A stretch of DNA of 64,000 bases, from contig QHSX01000039.1 of NCBI GenBank assembly GCA_003221695.1, forward strand, positions 157,637 through 221,636. The letters are read 5' to 3'. Positions 1 through 8,200 of the stretch are shown here, in pieces. The number at the start of each line of letters is the position of its first letter. The first letter of the stretch is position 1. Origin of the DNA: Candidatus Rokuibacteriota bacterium. Its GTDB lineage: Bacteria > Methylomirabilota > Methylomirabilia > Rokubacteriales > CSP1-6. Both the position numbers and the translations under genes were made by a program. The notes under the pieces are model-generated. The model was not told where the DNA came from. It worked only from the letters and a program-made list of their open reading frames with translations, and did no database searches.

Positions 1-966
1 GGGTCGGAGGCCCGCGCCCCTCGCCGGGCCACCCTCCGCCACCGACGTGACGAGCGCGCCGTGGGCGTCCGGGAGATTGAAGCTCTTCGCCAGGTCGGTC
101 GTCACACGCTGGATCGTCACCCCGAGATATCCGCGGACGACGTGGCCCGAGGCCGCGAGCTGCGTGAGGACGGGCTTGGCGAGATTGATGGGGATCGCGA
201 AGCCGATCCCGACCGAGCCCCCCGACCGCGAGACGATCGCGGCGTTGATCCCGACGGCCTGGCCCTGGGCGTTGATGAGTGGGCCGCCGCTGTTGCCCGG
301 GTTGATGGACGCGTCGGTCTGGATGAAGTCGTCGTACGGCCCCTCACCGATCACGCGCCCGGTCGCGCTGACGATGCCCGTGGTCACGGTCTGCTCGAGC
401 CCGAACGGATTGCCGATCGCCATCACCGGCTCGCCGATCTCCAGCCGCGTGGAGTCACCGAGCGGGATCACCGGCAGCCCCGTCGCCTCGACTTTCAGGA
501 GGGCGATGTCGGTCTTGGGGTCGCGTCCGAGAACCTTGGCCGAGAACTCGCGTCCGTCGGCGAGCGTCACCCGGATCTCGGTGGCGCCGTCGACGACGTG
601 GTTGTTGGTGACGACGAAGCCAGCGGAGTTGATCGCGAAGCCCGAGCCCAGGCTCCGGACCGTTCGGCGGGGCGCACCACGGAAGAACGGCGCGAAGAAC
701 TGGTTGAACGGGTCGTTCTGGCCGAACGGGCTCTCCGGCGGCCGCCAGCCCTCTTCGACCCGCTTGGTGCTGATGTTGACCACGGCAGGCTTGAGGGCAC
801 GCGCCAGCTCGACCCAGGGCGACGCGGCGGGCGCCGAGGCCCCGCTCGTCGCCGGGCGCTCGCTCCAGAGCGGCGCTTGCGGCTTCGTCAGCCCAACCCG
901 GGGAAGCCCAGCCACCAGCGCGGCCGCGAGCGCCAGCGCGGGGGTCCCTATGATCCAGCGTTTCAT
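1..966 (-). CDS. htrA: HtrA/DegP-family periplasmic serine protease (C-terminus off the window)
   Basis: Not in the ORF track because it has no stop in the window. Translating the minus strand from the ATG at 966 gives 322 residues that run off the edge. Residues 1-25 form a signal peptide or membrane anchor. The trypsin-like domain carries the full triad: His123 in TNNHVVDG, Asp153 in KTDIALL and Ser226 in [13 protein letters not shown] domain begins near residue 278 (RGYLGVTIQ) and is cut by the edge. The family degrades or refolds damaged envelope proteins. The ATG overlaps the TGA of the upstream TPR gene (ATGA), so the two are translationally coupled, and the two-component system just upstream probably controls them. 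Confidence 0.95.
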   Translation of the reverse strand, partial: MKRWIIGTPALALAAALVAGLPRVGLTKPQAPLWSERPATSGASAPAASPWVELARALKPAVVNISTKRVEEGWRPPESPFGQNDPFNQFFAPFFRGAPRRTVRSLGSGFAINSAGFVVTNNHVVDGATEIRVTLADGREFSAKVLGRDPKTDIALLKVEATGLPVIPLGDSTRLEIGEPVMAIGNPFGLEQTVTTGIVSATGRVIGEGPYDDFIQTDASINPGNSGGPLINAQGQAVGINAAIVSRSGGSVGIGFAIPINLAKPVLTQLAASGHVVRGYLGVTIQRVTTDLAKSFNLPDAHGALVTSVAEGGPARGAGLRP

Positions 967-1682
967 CGGATGCTCCTTTCGTTGAGTGCCTGTCGTGCGA
1001 GCTCGCCGAGCGGGCCGGAGGGAGCCAGCCGCCGGACCTCGGTGTATTCGCGGGCCATGCCGTTCATGTCGCCGGCGCGCCGGAGCGCCGTCGCCAGAAG
1101 CAAGCGGATCTCCACGGAGCGCGGCTTGAGGCGCGCCGCCTGCCGCAGCCGCTCCGCGGCCGCCGCCGGCTGGCCCGCGTCGAGCAGGAGGCCGGCGAGA
1201 TCGACGTGGTAGCGCGCCTCGCCAGGGTCGAGGCGCGCCGCCTCCTCGAACTCCCGGCGCGCCGCCCGCCGAGCGCCCACCACCCTGAGCGTCTGGCCGA
1301 GCGCGTCGTGGACCCGCGCGTCACCCGGGGCCAGGCGAACGGCGTCGCGCAGCTGGTTCATCGCGCCCGTCGGCACGCCGAGCCGCGCGTATGCGAGGCC
1401 GAGGTAGTAGTGCGCGCGGGCGTCGCGCGGCGCCGCCGCGACGGCGCCGAGGAGGGTCCGGATCGCGGAGGCGTAGTCGCCGGCGTCGATCAGTCGCGCG
1501 GCCTCCGTCACGGACTGCCGGCCGCGCCAGGCCGGGAGCTCGCGGGCCAGCGCGATCGCGCCGCCCGTGGCCACGGCCAGCGACCCGAGCATCACGACGC
1601 CCCTGATGAGGTCCGCGCGCGAGCGCCCCGACCGCCACAGCACACCGAGCCGCGCGACGTCCGTCACCCGCATGTCGACCAT
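963..1682 (-). CDS. Membrane-anchored tetratricopeptide-repeat protein
   Basis: 239 residues. One hydrophobic segment near residues 30-46 is followed by about four TPR units (for example [42 protein letters not shown]), so the soluble part is a protein-interaction scaffold, probably periplasmic. It is the first gene of a two-gene operon with htrA, sharing four bases with it. A role in presenting substrates to, or tuning, the protease is inference. The start follows a region with three ATGAGA repeats that may bind the adjacent response regulator. Confidence 0.85.
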   Translation of the reverse strand: MVDMRVTDVARLGVLWRSGRSRADLIRGVVMLGSLAVATGGAIALARELPAWRGRQSVTEAARLIDAGDYASAIRTLLGAVAAAPRDARAHYYLGLAYARLGVPTGAMNQLRDAVRLAPGDARVHDALGQTLRVVGARRAARREFEEAARLDPGEARYHVDLAGLLLDAGQPAAAAERLRQAARLKPRSVEIRLLLATALRRAGDMNGMAREYTEVRRLAPSGPLGELARQALNERSIR

Positions 1683-1713
1683 GGCCTCACGGACCGGAGG
1701 CTACCCGAGGGAC

Positions 1714-1741
1714 ATGAGAGGCCGATGAGAGCGGCATGAGA
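1714..1741. promoter_or_regulatory. Triple ATGAGA direct repeat, period 11 bp
   Basis: ATGAGA occurs at 1714, 1725 and 1736, exactly one helical turn apart (TCTCAT on the strand of the TPR-htrA operon). OmpR-type response regulators bind direct repeats with this spacing, for example the PmrA box. It sits between the histidine kinase gene and the TPR-htrA operon, 32 bases before the TPR start. Confidence 0.5.
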
Positions 1742-1787
1742 AATTGTTCAGCTGCGCGACCGAACAGAGCTCCGGCCGAGGCGGCGC

Positions 1788-3200
1788 TCAGGCGATCGGC
1801 AGCCGGATCGTGAAGGTGCTACCCGCGCTGGGCACGCTCTCGGCGGCAAGCGTGCCGCCGTGGGTGGCGACGATGGAGCGCGCGATCGGCAACCCGAGCC
1901 CCGCGCCACCCGTGTCGCGGGCGCGGGCGGCGTCGAGCCGGACGAAGGGCTCGAAGATGCGCTCGACGTCGGCCGGGTCCATCCCGATGCCGGTGTCGGT
2001 CACGAGGACCTCGGCCCGGCCGTCGGCCAGGCGCAGCGCCAGCTCCACGCGGCCCCCGCGCGGCGTGTACTTCACCGCGTTCTCGACGAGCTTCAGCACC
2101 GCGCGGCGCAGGGCGACAGCGTCACCCGTCACCACCGCGGGCGTGCGCTCCTTGAGGACGACGGTCACGCCCCGCGCGTCGGCGACGGGCGCGGCGAGGT
2201 CGGCGACCTCGGTGAGCAGCGGCGCGAGCTCGACGCGCTCGCGTGACACCTGCGCCGGGACGGAGAGGCGCGAGAGGAGCAGCAGGTCCTCGGCGAGCCG
2301 GACGAGGCGCTCGACGTCGTCGAGGCTCGAGGCGAGGACGCGGCGGTACTCCTCACCGGACCGCTCGGCACGCAGCGCCACCTCGATCGTGCCCTTGAGC
2401 GCGGTCAGCGGGGTGCGCAGCTCGTGCGCCGCGTCGGCGGTGAAGCGACGCATCTGGACAAAGGCCTCCCCGAGCCGGGTGAGCATCGCGTTCAGCGTCT
2501 CGGCCAGGTGGTCCAACTCGTCTCCCGTTCCCCGTAGCGAGAGGCGAGCGTGGAGGTCCTCGCCGCTGATCCGGCGTGCGGTGCGGGACATCGCGTCCAC
2601 CGGCCGGAGCGCCGCGCGCGCGATCATCCCACCGCCGAGGGCCGCGAGCGCCAGGCCGAGCGGGATCAGGACGAGGAGCGTCTCGACATAGCGCCCGAGC
2701 GTCCGCTGGGCCCGGTGGAGCGGGATGCCGACCTGGACGAGCTGCACGAGCTGGCCGTCGCGCGTGATCGGCAGCGTCAGCAGGCGCACGGGCTCGCCCG
2801 TGGCGAGTCGGACGGTCTCGACCGTCGGCGCGCCCCGCGCGGCGTTGGACCTGGCCTGGGCGGAGAGCGGGAGCGTCTCCTCACGCAGATGGGGCGAGCG
2901 TGTGCCGGGCCGGCCCTCGGGGTCCACCAGCTGGAAGAACTTGTCGTAGAACTCCGGGCCGAGGATCTCCCGGAGCGCCGACTCGGGCCGGCCGCCGACG
3001 GCGGCGCCCGATCCCGACCAGCCGGTGTCGCGGACCACCTGCCCCACCGCCAGGAGGGAGGCGTCGAGGTCCTGGATCAAGCGGGAGCGGAGCAAGGAGT
3101 ACGAGAGCCCGCTGATCACGACGAGGATCGACAGGAGAATCCCCGTGTACCACAGCGTCAAGCGGGTGCGGATCGAGAGCGCCATACTGCGCCGGCTCAC
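1788..3200 (-). CDS. Two-component sensor histidine kinase (HAMP-HisKA-HATPase)
   Basis: 470 residues. Membrane segments at about 14-36 and 173-195 enclose a periplasmic sensor region of about 135 residues. Then come HAMP (about 196-248), the HisKA H-box with His259 (DAAHELRTPLT), an N-box (LVENAVKYT) and G-boxes (DTGIGMD, GAGLGLPIA). It is a complete class I kinase of the heavy-metal/CusS-like layout; the signal cannot be read from sequence. Its ATG overlaps the TGA of the response regulator gene (ATGA). The adjacent htrA operon suggests an envelope-stress role like CpxA or CssS, which is inference. Confidence 0.93.
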   Translation of the reverse strand: MSRRSMALSIRTRLTLWYTGILLSILVVISGLSYSLLRSRLIQDLDASLLAVGQVVRDTGWSGSGAAVGGRPESALREILGPEFYDKFFQLVDPEGRPGTRSPHLREETLPLSAQARSNAARGAPTVETVRLATGEPVRLLTLPITRDGQLVQLVQVGIPLHRAQRTLGRYVETLLVLIPLGLALAALGGGMIARAALRPVDAMSRTARRISGEDLHARLSLRGTGDELDHLAETLNAMLTRLGEAFVQMRRFTADAAHELRTPLTALKGTIEVALRAERSGEEYRRVLASSLDDVERLVRLAEDLLLLSRLSVPAQVSRERVELAPLLTEVADLAAPVADARGVTVVLKERTPAVVTGDAVALRRAVLKLVENAVKYTPRGGRVELALRLADGRAEVLVTDTGIGMDPADVERIFEPFVRLDAARARDTGGAGLGLPIARSIVATHGGTLAAESVPSAGSTFTIRLPIA

Positions 3201-3874
3201 TCGGCCGCGCGGAGCGCGTACCCGGCGCCGCGGACCGTGTGGAGCAGGCGCCGTTCACCCGACGCGTCGATCTTCCGCCTGAGGTAACCGACATAGACGT
3301 CGATGACGTTGCTCTCGGAGTCGAAGTCGAGGCCCCACACGTGCTCGGCGATCATCGGTCGGGTCAGCACGCGCCCGGCGTTGCGCAAGAAGTACTCGAG
3401 GAGCGCGTACTCCCGCAGCGTGAGCTCGAGGCGCCGCCCGCCGCGCGTCGCCGTGCGCGTCGCCGGGTCGAGGGCGAGATCGTCGAGCCGGAGTGGCGCC
3501 ATCCCCTGCCCGGCTCCACGACGGAGGAGCGCGCGCACGCGCGCCAGGAACTCCTCGAACGCGAACGGCTTCGTCACGTAGTCGTCGGCGCCGAGGTCGA
3601 AGCCGGCCACCTTGTCGGCGACGCTGTCCCGGGCCGTCAGCACGAGCACCGGCGTGCCGACGCCGCGGGCGCGGAGGCCCCGGAGCACGCCGAAGCCGTC
3701 GCGCTTGGGCAGCATGAGGTCGAGCACGATGAGGTCGTACGGCGGGCCGGCCAGGATCAGGTCGAGCGCCTCGGCGCCGTCGGCGGCGGTCTCGACGGCG
3801 TGGCCTTCCTCCTCGAGCCCCTGGCGGATGAAGCTCGCAACCTTGCGCTCGTCCTCGACCACTAGGATCCGCAT
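3197..3874 (-). CDS. OmpR-family response regulator
   Basis: 225 residues. The receiver domain (1-115) has acidic residues VEDER near the start, the phospho-acceptor Asp52 (LIVLDLMLP) and the conserved Lys in VTKPFAF. A winged-helix DNA-binding domain fills about 130-222 (ENAGRVLTRPMI, VDVYVGYLRRKID). It is the partner of the kinase that follows with a four-base overlap. Proteins of this type bind direct repeats of about 11 bp, which matches the ATGAGA triplet before the TPR-htrA operon. Confidence 0.94.
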   Translation of the reverse strand: MRILVVEDERKVASFIRQGLEEEGHAVETAADGAEALDLILAGPPYDLIVLDLMLPKRDGFGVLRGLRARGVGTPVLVLTARDSVADKVAGFDLGADDYVTKPFAFEEFLARVRALLRRGAGQGMAPLRLDDLALDPATRTATRGGRRLELTLREYALLEYFLRNAGRVLTRPMIAEHVWGLDFDSESNVIDVYVGYLRRKIDASGERRLLHTVRGAGYALRAAE

Positions 3875-3922
3875 GTCCGTGCGCGAGTGCGGCCGGCGCG
3901 GCGCTGCCGGACGGTCAGTGGG

Positions 3923-4564
3923 TCACCGGTCTCGCAGCTTGCGCGCGGCTTCGGCGCGCATCGTCTGCATCGCGCGCGTCTCCTGGTCGGAGTACCGCTC
4001 CTCCGTCCAGGGATCGGCGTGCATGTGGTATCCGTTCTGCTCCCAGAAGCCCGGCGGGTTGACGTCCAGGAACTCGAACGCCCGGAGCCACTTCGCGCTC
4101 TTCCAAAAGTAGAGCCGCGGCACGACCAGTCGCATCGGGCCGCCGTGGTCGGGCTCGAGGTCGCGTCCGTTGTGCTTGAGGGCGAGCAGGACGTCGTCCT
4201 GCACGAGATCCTCGAGCGCGATGTTGGTCGTGTAGTCCGGGTCGGCGTGCTGCATCACGTACCTGGCGTCCGGGAGCGGCCTCACCCGACTCACGATCTC
4301 CCGGATGGGCACGCCTTCCCAGACGTTGTCGAGCTTCGACCAGCGCGTCACGCAGTGGACGTCGGAGGTGATCGTGACGCGGGGGAGCTTGAGGAACTCC
4401 TCCCACGTCCACGCGGCCTCGCGCTCGACGAGCCCGAAGCAACGGAACGTCCAGCGCGCCGGATCGAACCTGGGCGTCAGGCCGTAGGTGAGGACGGGCC
4501 ACTTCGCCGTCAGCGTTTGCCCCGGGGGGATCCGTCCGGCAAGAGCCGCGTCCGGTTGCTTCAT
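3923..4564 (-). CDS. Sulfite-oxidase-like molybdopterin oxidoreductase
   Basis: The track extends this to 4705, but the ATG at 4564 has GGAGG six bases upstream and gives the usual family N-terminus (MKQPDAALAGRIPPGQ), so I use it: 213 residues. Single oxidoreductase molybdopterin-binding domain with the molybdenum-ligand Cys71 in SDVHCVTRWS and family motifs VWEGVPI, DHGGPMRL and WLRAFEF. No dimerisation or heme domain is present, so it is the short cytosolic YedY/SuoX-like type. The substrate is unknown. It lies 48 bases upstream of the response regulator gene on the same strand and may share its transcript. Confidence 0.9.
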   Translation of the reverse strand: MKQPDAALAGRIPPGQTLTAKWPVLTYGLTPRFDPARWTFRCFGLVEREAAWTWEEFLKLPRVTITSDVHCVTRWSKLDNVWEGVPIREIVSRVRPLPDARYVMQHADPDYTTNIALEDLVQDDVLLALKHNGRDLEPDHGGPMRLVVPRLYFWKSAKWLRAFEFLDVNPPGFWEQNGYHMHADPWTEERYSDQETRAMQTMRAEAARKLRDR

Positions 4565-4680
4565 CCGTGACCTCCAGAGCTCGGCGAGTAGTTTCGCCAT
4601 GCCGTCGGCCCCCACTATACACCCCGCGCGACGCGCTCCCGCGGCTCCCAGAAGCTTTTCGGCGGGTGCGGCGTGCGCCG

Positions 4681-4686
4681 TATAAT
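4681..4686 (+). promoter_or_regulatory. -10 box TATAAT before the NYN gene
   Basis: A perfect TATAAT lies 54 bases before the ATG at 4741. A candidate -35 (TTCGGC, 17 bases upstream) is poor, so strength or sigma-factor type is uncertain. Confidence 0.5.
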
Positions 4687-4740
4687 GGTTGCGATACGCC
4701 CTCACCGGAGAAGGGATCGGCGCACGAAAGGACGTCCCGG

Positions 4741-5508
4741 ATGAACGGAGAACGCAAGCTGGCGCTGTTCATCGACTTCGAGAACATCGCCCGCGGAGTC
4801 AAGGAAGCACAGTACAAGGCCTTCGAGATCAAGCTGGTGCTCGAGCGACTGCTGGAAAAGGGCAAGATCATCGTCCGGCGAGCGTACGCGGACTGGAACC
4901 GCTTCACCGAGTACAAGCGCCCGTTCCACGAGTGGGCGATCGAGCTGATCGACGTCCCGCAGAGCCGCTACAGCGGCAAGAACTCGGCCGACATCCGCAT
5001 GGTCGTGGACGCGCTCGACCTGGCCTATGGCAAGACCCACATCGACTCGTTCGCGCTGGTGTCGGGCGACTCGGACTTCTCGCCGCTCGTCTCCAAGCTG
5101 CGTGAGAACGACCGTTACGTGATCGGCCTCGGCGTGAAGTCGTCGTCGTCCGACCTGCTCGTCGCCAACTGCGACGAGTTCATCTTCTACGAGGACCTGA
5201 TCCGCGAGACGAAGAAGACCAGCCTCCTGCGCGGGCTACCCGAGAAGAAGGCGGAGGCGATGACCCAGCTCATCGATGCGATCCAGGCGCTCCAGCGCGA
5301 GAACAAGGAGACGCTCTGGGGGTCGATGGTCAAGCAGACGATGATCCGCAAGAACCCCGCGTTCAACGAGTCGTACTACGGCTTCTCGACCTTCTCGAAG
5401 CTCCTCGAGGAGGCGGCCAAACAGCGGATCGTGACGCTCGAGCGGGACGAGAAGAGCGGCACCTACGTCATCACGTCACTCGTCGAGGAGGGCGGCCGCG
5501 CCGCCTAA
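4741..5508 (+). CDS. NYN-domain ribonuclease with C-terminal OST-HTH/LOTUS-like domain
   Basis: 255 residues from the ATG at 4741, preceded by AAAGGA eight bases upstream; the longer track start at 4567 has no support. The NYN (LabA/DUF88, PIN-like) domain spans about 5-165 with the acidic metal-binding residues Asp12 (LFIDFENI), Asp84 (SADIRMVVD) and Asp110/Asp112 (VSGDSDFSPL). The C-terminal 75 residues look like the OST-HTH/LOTUS RNA-binding fold (GSMVKQTMIRKNPAFNE, GFSTFSKLLEEA). Family knowledge predicts a metal-dependent RNase; the target RNA is unknown. Monocistronic, convergent with doxX. Confidence 0.9.
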   Translation: MNGERKLALFIDFENIARGVKEAQYKAFEIKLVLERLLEKGKIIVRRAYADWNRFTEYKRPFHEWAIELIDVPQSRYSGKNSADIRMVVDALDLAYGKTHIDSFALVSGDSDFSPLVSKLRENDRYVIGLGVKSSSSDLLVANCDEFIFYEDLIRETKKTSLLRGLPEKKAEAMTQLIDAIQALQRENKETLWGSMVKQTMIRKNPAFNESYYGFSTFSKLLEEAAKQRIVTLERDEKSGTYVITSLVEEGGRAA

Positions 5509-5524
5509 CGGGGCGCCGCCGGGC

Positions 5525-5980
5525 CTAGGGCCACGGCGCGATCAGCTCGTCGATCGACAGGACGCCGGCCCCGCCGATCAGGGTCGACAGCGCCATCGCG
5601 ATCAGAGCCAGGTTGAATTCGTACCCGTGGCCCTGCGCGGGCGTGAGCGACCAGTTCAGGAAGAACCCGTGCCGCGCGTGCACCTTCTTGATCGCCACGA
5701 GCATGACCGCGATGAGCGCGAGCGCCACCGGGCGCGCCAGGAGCCCGATGATCATCGCGAGCCCGCCGAAGCACTCGATGCACGCCGCCGTCACGGTCGC
5801 CGCGGGCGGGATGTTCATCTGGCGGAAGCCGGCGATGGTCTGCGCGAGCCCGCGGCCGCCGAACCAGCCGAAGACCTTCTGCGCGCCGTGCGCGAAGAAG
5901 ATCACGCCCAGGATCAGCCGCACGACCAGGTGTGACCAGGAGGGATACGTCCCGAACACGAGGTCGATGAGCCCTTGCAT
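5525..5980 (-). CDS. DoxX-family membrane protein
   Basis: 151 residues starting at the ATG at 5980, five bases after GGAGG; the track start at 6376 overlaps the divergent selenoprotein gene and is rejected. Four hydrophobic helices and DoxX motifs (RLILGVIFFAHGAQKVFGWFGG, ECFGGLAMIIGLL). DoxX proteins are small inner-membrane proteins linked to thiosulfate:quinone oxidoreductase and to oxidative or thiol stress. Divergent from the Dsb-like selenoprotein gene across about 85 bases, which would fit a shared thiol-redox role (inference). Confidence 0.9.
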   Translation of the reverse strand: MQGLIDLVFGTYPSWSHLVVRLILGVIFFAHGAQKVFGWFGGRGLAQTIAGFRQMNIPPAATVTAACIECFGGLAMIIGLLARPVALALIAVMLVAIKKVHARHGFFLNWSLTPAQGHGYEFNLALIAMALSTLIGGAGVLSIDELIAPWP

Positions 5981-6064
5981 GGCGCCTCCTTGCGAGCGTA
6001 TCCTCGCCGCGTGACGCCCGTGACGAGCCGGGCCCGCCGGGCGCGGCGAGTGTACTACACTTGG

Positions 6065-6643
6065 ATGCGCGTCCTCCCGGGGCTCGTGCTCTTCGGTGCG
6101 TGGGCGGTGGGCGCGGCCGCGCAGGTCTCGCTGTCCGTCTCGCCCACCATGGTGAAGGGCCCGATCGACGCGCCGGTCACGATCGTCGAGTTCTCCGACT
6201 ATCAGTGACCCTTCTGCCGTCAGCTCCAGCGGTCGCTGGAGCAGGTGCTGAACGACTCCGGAGGTCGGGTCCGCCTCCTCTTCAAGGACCGCCCCCTCGC
6301 GATGCATCCGCGCGCGCGGGCCGCCCACGAGGCGGCGCGCTGCGCGGGGGCCCAGGGCCGGTACTGGGAATACCACGACCGTCTCTTCGCCGGGCAGCCG
6401 GCGTTCCGTGCGGAGGACCTTCTCGCCTATGCCGCTGCCCTCGGCCTCGACCGCGCGGCCTTCGCGCGATGCGTGCAGGAGCGACGCTTCGGTCCCGAGG
6501 TCGAGGCGGACGTGGCCGAGGCCGTGGCCCTCGGCGTCTTCGGCACGCCGACCTTGTTCGTCAACGGGCGGCGGGTCGAGGGGCTCGTCCCCGTCGCCGA
6601 GCTTCGCTCGATGATCGCGGATGCGTTGAAGGCGCCACGCTGA
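6065..6643 (+). CDS. Secreted DsbA-like thioredoxin-fold selenoprotein (Sec48, UPFC), TGA read through
   Basis: The track splits this gene at the TGA at 6206-6208. Reading through gives one continuous 192-residue DsbA-family protein. Residues 1-20 are a signal peptide. The active site reads FSDYQ-U-PFCRQ, where the family has FSDYQCPFC, so TGA replaces the first Cys of CxxC (Sec48, Cys51). The helical insertion and the cis-Pro loop GTPTLFVNG (Pro162) follow in frame. A hairpin with GGTC loop starts 15 bases after the TGA. The stop TGA overlaps the Rieske ATG by one base. Expected role: periplasmic disulfide exchange or reduction with high nucleophilicity. A pseudogene with a point nonsense mutation is the alternative, made unlikely by the position, the hairpin and intact downstream coding. 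Confidence 0.85.
6206..6242 (+). promoter_or_regulatory. Sec codon TGA plus bacterial SECIS-like hairpin (Dsb-like gene)
   Basis: TGA at 6206-6208. GCTCCAGC (6223-6230) pairs with GCTGGAGC (6235-6242) around the loop GGTC, which begins 22 bases after the TGA. The distance and the GG in the loop fit the bacterial SECIS model; from memory the E. coli fdhF SECIS has the same GGUC loop. Confidence 0.75.
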
Positions 6644-6951
6644 TGCCGTTCGTGAAGGTGGCCGAGGTCGGCGCCATCCCCGTCGGGAAGGGCACGCTCG
6701 TCGAGCGCGACGGGGTCACGCTCGCCGTGTTCAACGCGGGGGGCGGGCGGTTCTTCGCGACGAGCCCGCGCTGCCCGCACGACGAAGGGCCACTCGCCGA
6801 GGGGTGGCTCGAGGGAGACACGATCGTCTGCCCCTGGCACGGCTACGACTTCGAGCTCCCGACGGGCCGCTGCCGCGTGGACGAGGACCTCGCGGTCGCC
6901 GTCTATCGCGTCCGCGTCAACGGCACGGCGATCGAGGTGGACGTCCCGTGA
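6643..6951 (+). CDS. Rieske [2Fe-2S] ferredoxin-like protein
   Basis: 102 residues, a single Rieske domain. Cluster ligands are Cys44/His46 (SPRCPHDEGP) and Cys63/His66 (VCPWHGYDF). It resembles NirD-like or dioxygenase-type Rieske ferredoxins that pass single electrons. No signal peptide, so cytosolic. The ATG overlaps the stop of the selenoprotein by one base and its own stop overlaps the cupin GTG, so the three are co-translated. Its redox partner is not in the operon. Confidence 0.9.
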   Translation: MPFVKVAEVGAIPVGKGTLVERDGVTLAVFNAGGGRFFATSPRCPHDEGPLAEGWLEGDTIVCPWHGYDFELPTGRCRVDEDLAVAVYRVRVNGTAIEVDVP

Positions 6952-7274
6952 GCGAGCCGCCGCGGAGCCTGTACGTCACGGCCGACGGCCAGCCGTGGCT
7001 GGAGCGTCGCCCGGGCATCCACTGGAAGATCCTGTGGGAGGAGGGCGACCGGAAGGCCGTGCTGATGCGCTACGCTCCCGGCGCGACGATCCCGCGCCAC
7101 CGGCATGCAGGCGACGAACAGATCTTCGTGCTGGAGGGCGCCGTGTCGGACGACACCGGTACGTGCACTCGAGGAAACTACGCACGGCGACCGCCCGGCT
7201 GCGTCCACCGCGTGTGGAGCCCCGAGGGCGCCCTGGTCCTGGCGATCATGACGGGAGGGACGGAACCCGTCTGA
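6948..7274 (+). CDS. Cupin-domain protein (ChrR-like)
   Basis: 108 residues from a GTG that overlaps the Rieske stop (GTGA). Cupin motif with likely metal ligands in IPRHRHAGDEQIFVLEG and a second motif at PPGCVHRVW. It resembles the ChrR C-terminal cupin that senses singlet oxygen or peroxides. Last gene of the Dsb-like/Rieske/cupin operon. Enzymatic or sensory role cannot be decided here. Confidence 0.85.
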   Translation: MSEPPRSLYVTADGQPWLERRPGIHWKILWEEGDRKAVLMRYAPGATIPRHRHAGDEQIFVLEGAVSDDTGTCTRGNYARRPPGCVHRVWSPEGALVLAIMTGGTEPV

Positions 7275-7349
7275 GGGATTTCCACAGAAGCGCGCACCCC
7301 AGGGTTGCGTAGCGTCAGCAAAATGACTAGTGTAGGGGGACTCGTACCC

Positions 7350-7703
7350 ATGACCGAACGCGCCGTGAAGCACGTCAGGAAGTTCTTGGGACAGCGCCTG
7401 CGCGCCCTCAGGAAGCAGCGAGCGCTCAGCCAGGAGCGACTCGGGGAGCGCTCCGGTCTCAGCGGAAAGTTCATCGGCGAGGTCGAACGGGGTGAGAAGT
7501 CGATCTCGCTCGACAGCCTCTACCACGTCGCCACCGCCCTCGAGGTCCCGCTCCGCGACCTCACCGACGTCGGGGACAAGGCCGCCACGGTGCCCAGCGA
7601 GGAGGCCGAGAAGATCTTCGCGCTCGTCTCCGCCCGCCGGCGCCCCGACGAGATCCGCAAGGCGTACAACGTCCTGCGCGCGATGTTCGGGCGCGCGTCC
7701 TAG
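7350..7703 (+). CDS. XRE-family helix-turn-helix regulator
   Basis: 117 residues from the ATG at 7350, which begins just before the HTH; ATG 7323 and the track start 7305 would add an unlikely N-terminal tail. The HTH_3 domain spans about 8-65 (LRALRKQRALSQERLGERSG, FIGEVERGEKSISLDSLYHVATAL). The last 40 residues form a short helical tail (EEAEKIFALVSARRRPDEIRKA). Likely a DNA-binding repressor; targets unknown. Followed 28 bases later by the LAB_N gene. Confidence 0.85.
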   Translation: MTERAVKHVRKFLGQRLRALRKQRALSQERLGERSGLSGKFIGEVERGEKSISLDSLYHVATALEVPLRDLTDVGDKAATVPSEEAEKIFALVSARRRPDEIRKAYNVLRAMFGRAS

Positions 7704-7731
7704 CGTCGGCACTTCCCGGGGGGTAGTCACG

Positions 7732-8010
7732 ATGACGACGGAACATGTGTGGCTCGGCATCGGTCTGCTCGGCCAGGCGTTCTTCTCGGCGCGCTTCCTC
7801 GTCCAGTGGGTCGCGTCCGAGCGCGCGAAGGAGAGCGTCGTGCCCCGCCCCTTCTGGTTCCTCTCGGTGGGCGGCGGCATGACGCTGCTGGCGTACGCGA
7901 TCTACCGGCTCGACCCCGTGTTCATCCTCGGCCAGGGTGCCGGGCTCTTCGTGTACGCGCGGAATCTCTACTTCATCTACCGCCGCCCCGAGCGCCTCGC
8001 CCACGGCTGA
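7732..8010 (+). CDS. Lipid-A-biosynthesis N-terminal-domain (LAB_N) membrane protein
   Basis: 92 residues with three predicted membrane helices. The LAB_N signature is visible in LGQAFFSARFLVQWVASERAKESVVPRPFW and GQGAGLFVYARNLYFIYRR. The family is found alone or fused to glycosyltransferases that act on lipid-linked sugars, and belongs to the PQ-loop/SemiSWEET-like superfamily. GGGGGGTAG lies about ten bases before the ATG. Confidence 0.85.
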   Translation: MTTEHVWLGIGLLGQAFFSARFLVQWVASERAKESVVPRPFWFLSVGGGMTLLAYAIYRLDPVFILGQGAGLFVYARNLYFIYRRPERLAHG

Positions 8011-8025
8011 CGCACCGCCTCGTGC

Positions 8026-8193
8026 TAGGATTGGGGTAACGGAGCCGGCCCGCGCCCGTGTCAGGCCACCCTCGACTGGATCCTGCCTCATGGCCCTCGC
8101 TACAGATGATAGGATTAGAGTAACGGAGCCGGCCCGTACCTTTCTCACGCCACCCACGACTGGCACCGGCCCCGCGGACCCCGCTACAAAGGA
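8026..8193. repeat. Imperfect tandem duplication, 2 x 84 bp, in the aminotransferase leader
   Basis: Unit 1 starts at 8026 (TAGGATTGGGGTAACGGAGC) and unit 2 at 8110 (TAGGATTAGAGTAACGGAGC); they align without gaps through GCTACAGATGA / GCTACAAAGGA at roughly three quarters identity. Unit 2 ends in the ribosome binding site of the aminotransferase gene. The period is a multiple of three and is in frame with that gene, so a repeated coding extension cannot be fully excluded. Confidence 0.75.
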
Positions 8194-8200
8194 GACGATC

